DNA of 64,000 bases from Brachybacterium equifaecis (GTDB taxonomy: Bacteria > Actinomycetota > Actinomycetes > Actinomycetales > Dermabacteraceae), in NCBI RefSeq assembly GCF_023509525.1, contig NZ_JAKNCJ010000001.1, positions 682,001 to 746,000 of the forward strand, in the 5' to 3' direction. The position numbers and the translations under genes are program-made. Below the pieces are notes generated by a model. That model was not told where the DNA came from. It did not search any database and saw nothing but the letters and a program-made list of their open reading frames with translations. Shown in pieces: positions 63,288-64,000 of the stretch. Each line of letters begins with the position of its first letter. Positions within the stretch are counted from its first letter, which is position 1.

Positions 63288-63842
63288 ATGCACCTTTCCT
63301 CTTCCGGCACCCCCTCCCCCAAGCGCACCCCCGCTTCACGCCGCGCACTGCTGCGCGGCACCGCCTGGGCAGTCCCCACGGCCGCAGTGATGGTCGCCGC
63401 CCCCGCCCTAGCGATCTCCCGCACGGACTTCACCCTCGTTCGCACGTCCAACCTCGGCGACACCAACAAGGCCGCGCACACCGACACGCTCGCACTGCGG
63501 AACCTCAGCGCGGACCGGCCCACACGCGAGGGCACAGTCACCATCTCTGTCACCCAGACCAGTGGCAGCACGACCAAGCGCGCCACCCCGAGCCTTGGCA
63601 CGTCGAATGCTGCGACCAAATGGTTCAGTCTGAGCAATCCCACCGTCACCACCGGCACCGATGGATACCGGACCTGGACCTGGACCATCACCATTAAGAC
63701 CGGATTCCGCCCGAACGACGGCGTCACTTTCAATATGAACTGGCCCGACCGCATCTCTCAGCCCGCCAACTACACGTTCTCCGGGCAAATCCTCGAGGAT
63801 GCCAACCCTGCGAACAACACGCTGACCTATACGAAGTCCTGA
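63288..63842 (+). CDS. Tat-exported protein of unknown function
   Basis: A 184-aa secreted protein. The N-terminus has a twin-arginine motif (SRRALLRGTAW) and a hydrophobic stretch ending AAPALAIS, a signal-peptidase site. The mature part is Thr/Ser/Asn-rich, with beta-sandwich-like strands (VTISVTQTSG, GYRTWTWTITIKTG, NYTFSGQILEDANPANN) like domains found in wall-attached proteins. No anchor is visible. It is divergent from the jetC-like gene and less GC-rich than its neighbours. I do not recognise its family. The ribosome site is weak, so the start may differ. Confidence 0.7.
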   Translation: MHLSSSGTPSPKRTPASRRALLRGTAWAVPTAAVMVAAPALAISRTDFTLVRTSNLGDTNKAAHTDTLALRNLSADRPTREGTVTISVTQTSGSTTKRATPSLGTSNAATKWFSLSNPTVTTGTDGYRTWTWTITIKTGFRPNDGVTFNMNWPDRISQPANYTFSGQILEDANPANNTLTYTKS

Positions 63843-63892
63843 TCTCAACGGCAGGGCCGAGACCGATTCGCATCACCGCACTATGCCTGCGA

Positions 63893-64000
63893 TCACGGTC
63901 GGATGATCGTGATCCCCGCAGGCGGGGCGTCGCCCATCGCCATCAGGGCGGCTCCGGCTTCTTCGAGGCCGATCGAGGCGGTGACGAGATCCTGCGGGCG
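63893..64000 (-). CDS. C-terminal end of a zinc-type alcohol dehydrogenase (partial)
   Basis: The last 35 codons of a minus-strand gene cut by the window edge. They read DLVTASIGLEEAGAALMAMG, then PAGITIIRP and stop. This matches the C-terminus of medium-chain zinc-dependent dehydrogenases, where the final helix and GKVVI/GITII strand close the fold. The substrate cannot be told from this part. Confidence 0.65.
   Translation of the reverse strand, partial: RPQDLVTASIGLEEAGAALMAMGDAPPAGITIIRP

Overview
The window is a high-GC actinobacterial chromosome segment. It carries mycothiol synthase, a WhiB regulator, DUF2516, DUF3027 and DUF4244 proteins, a GlxR/Crp-type regulator and many TAnnnT boxes 6-7 nt before start codons. 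A Dermabacteraceae/Brachybacterium-like member of the Micrococcales is the best guess; this rests on gene content and style, not on a database search. There are no rRNAs, CRISPR arrays, insertion sequences or prophage genes; one tRNA-Pro(CGG) is present.

Layout. 1-2036: a MacB/FtsX-type ABC pair whose permease is broken by an in-frame TAG. 2157-6408: the phosphate uptake operon pstSCAB (minus strand) behind Pho-box-like 11-bp repeats. 6692-8661: a MutT1-like Nudix-phosphatase and mycothiol synthase. 8815-13811: membrane proteins, a nitrobindin-like protein, YgfZ, a FUSC-type protein and DUF2516. 13812-14306: a gene-free stretch with three copies of a hairpin-forming repeat. 14378-20513: class II aldolase, TrmH, DedA, a zinc peptidase, PyrE, an SDR and a Gfo/Idh oxidoreductase. 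20598-26521: exonuclease III, then a Tad-type pilus/secretion cluster (CpaE-like, TadA, a fused TadB-TadC, Flp-like DUF4244, TadE, TadE-like) convergent with its usual DECH helicase. 29140-34642: methyltransferase, PAP2 phosphatase, topoisomerase I. 34888-39544: an AglEFG-like sugar ABC importer without an ATPase, and another Gfo/Idh enzyme. 39541-41444: tmk and holB. 41447-46914: DUF3027, cold-shock protein, Nudix, nth, crp, MBL hydrolase, DUF4177, whiB. 47095-50291: class A PBP and a metallophosphoesterase. 50356-58051: tRNA-Pro, an NlpC/P60 hydrolase, GH20 hexosaminidase, a LytR_C protein, a CshA-repeat surface protein and a maltokinase-like kinase. 58293-64000: an AbiEi/DUF559 protein flanked by a degenerate 60-bp repeat, a solitary JetC/MksF-type SMC ATPase, a Tat-exported protein and the end of an alcohol dehydrogenase.

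Much of 21545-50291 follows the gene order I recall for the Mycobacterium tuberculosis segment holding Rv3660c (CpaE-like), topA, tmk/holB, nth, crp, whiB4, ponA2 and Rv3683, so it looks like a conserved actinobacterial backbone. The sugar importer between topA and tmk and the JetC/DUF559 region near the right edge look like later additions. The most interesting signals are the orphan JetC ATPase, the 41-bp-spaced intergenic repeats, the nonsense codon in the FtsX-like permease, the Pho-box array, in-frame minisatellites in the Tad cluster, and the recurrent leaderless-promoter layout.
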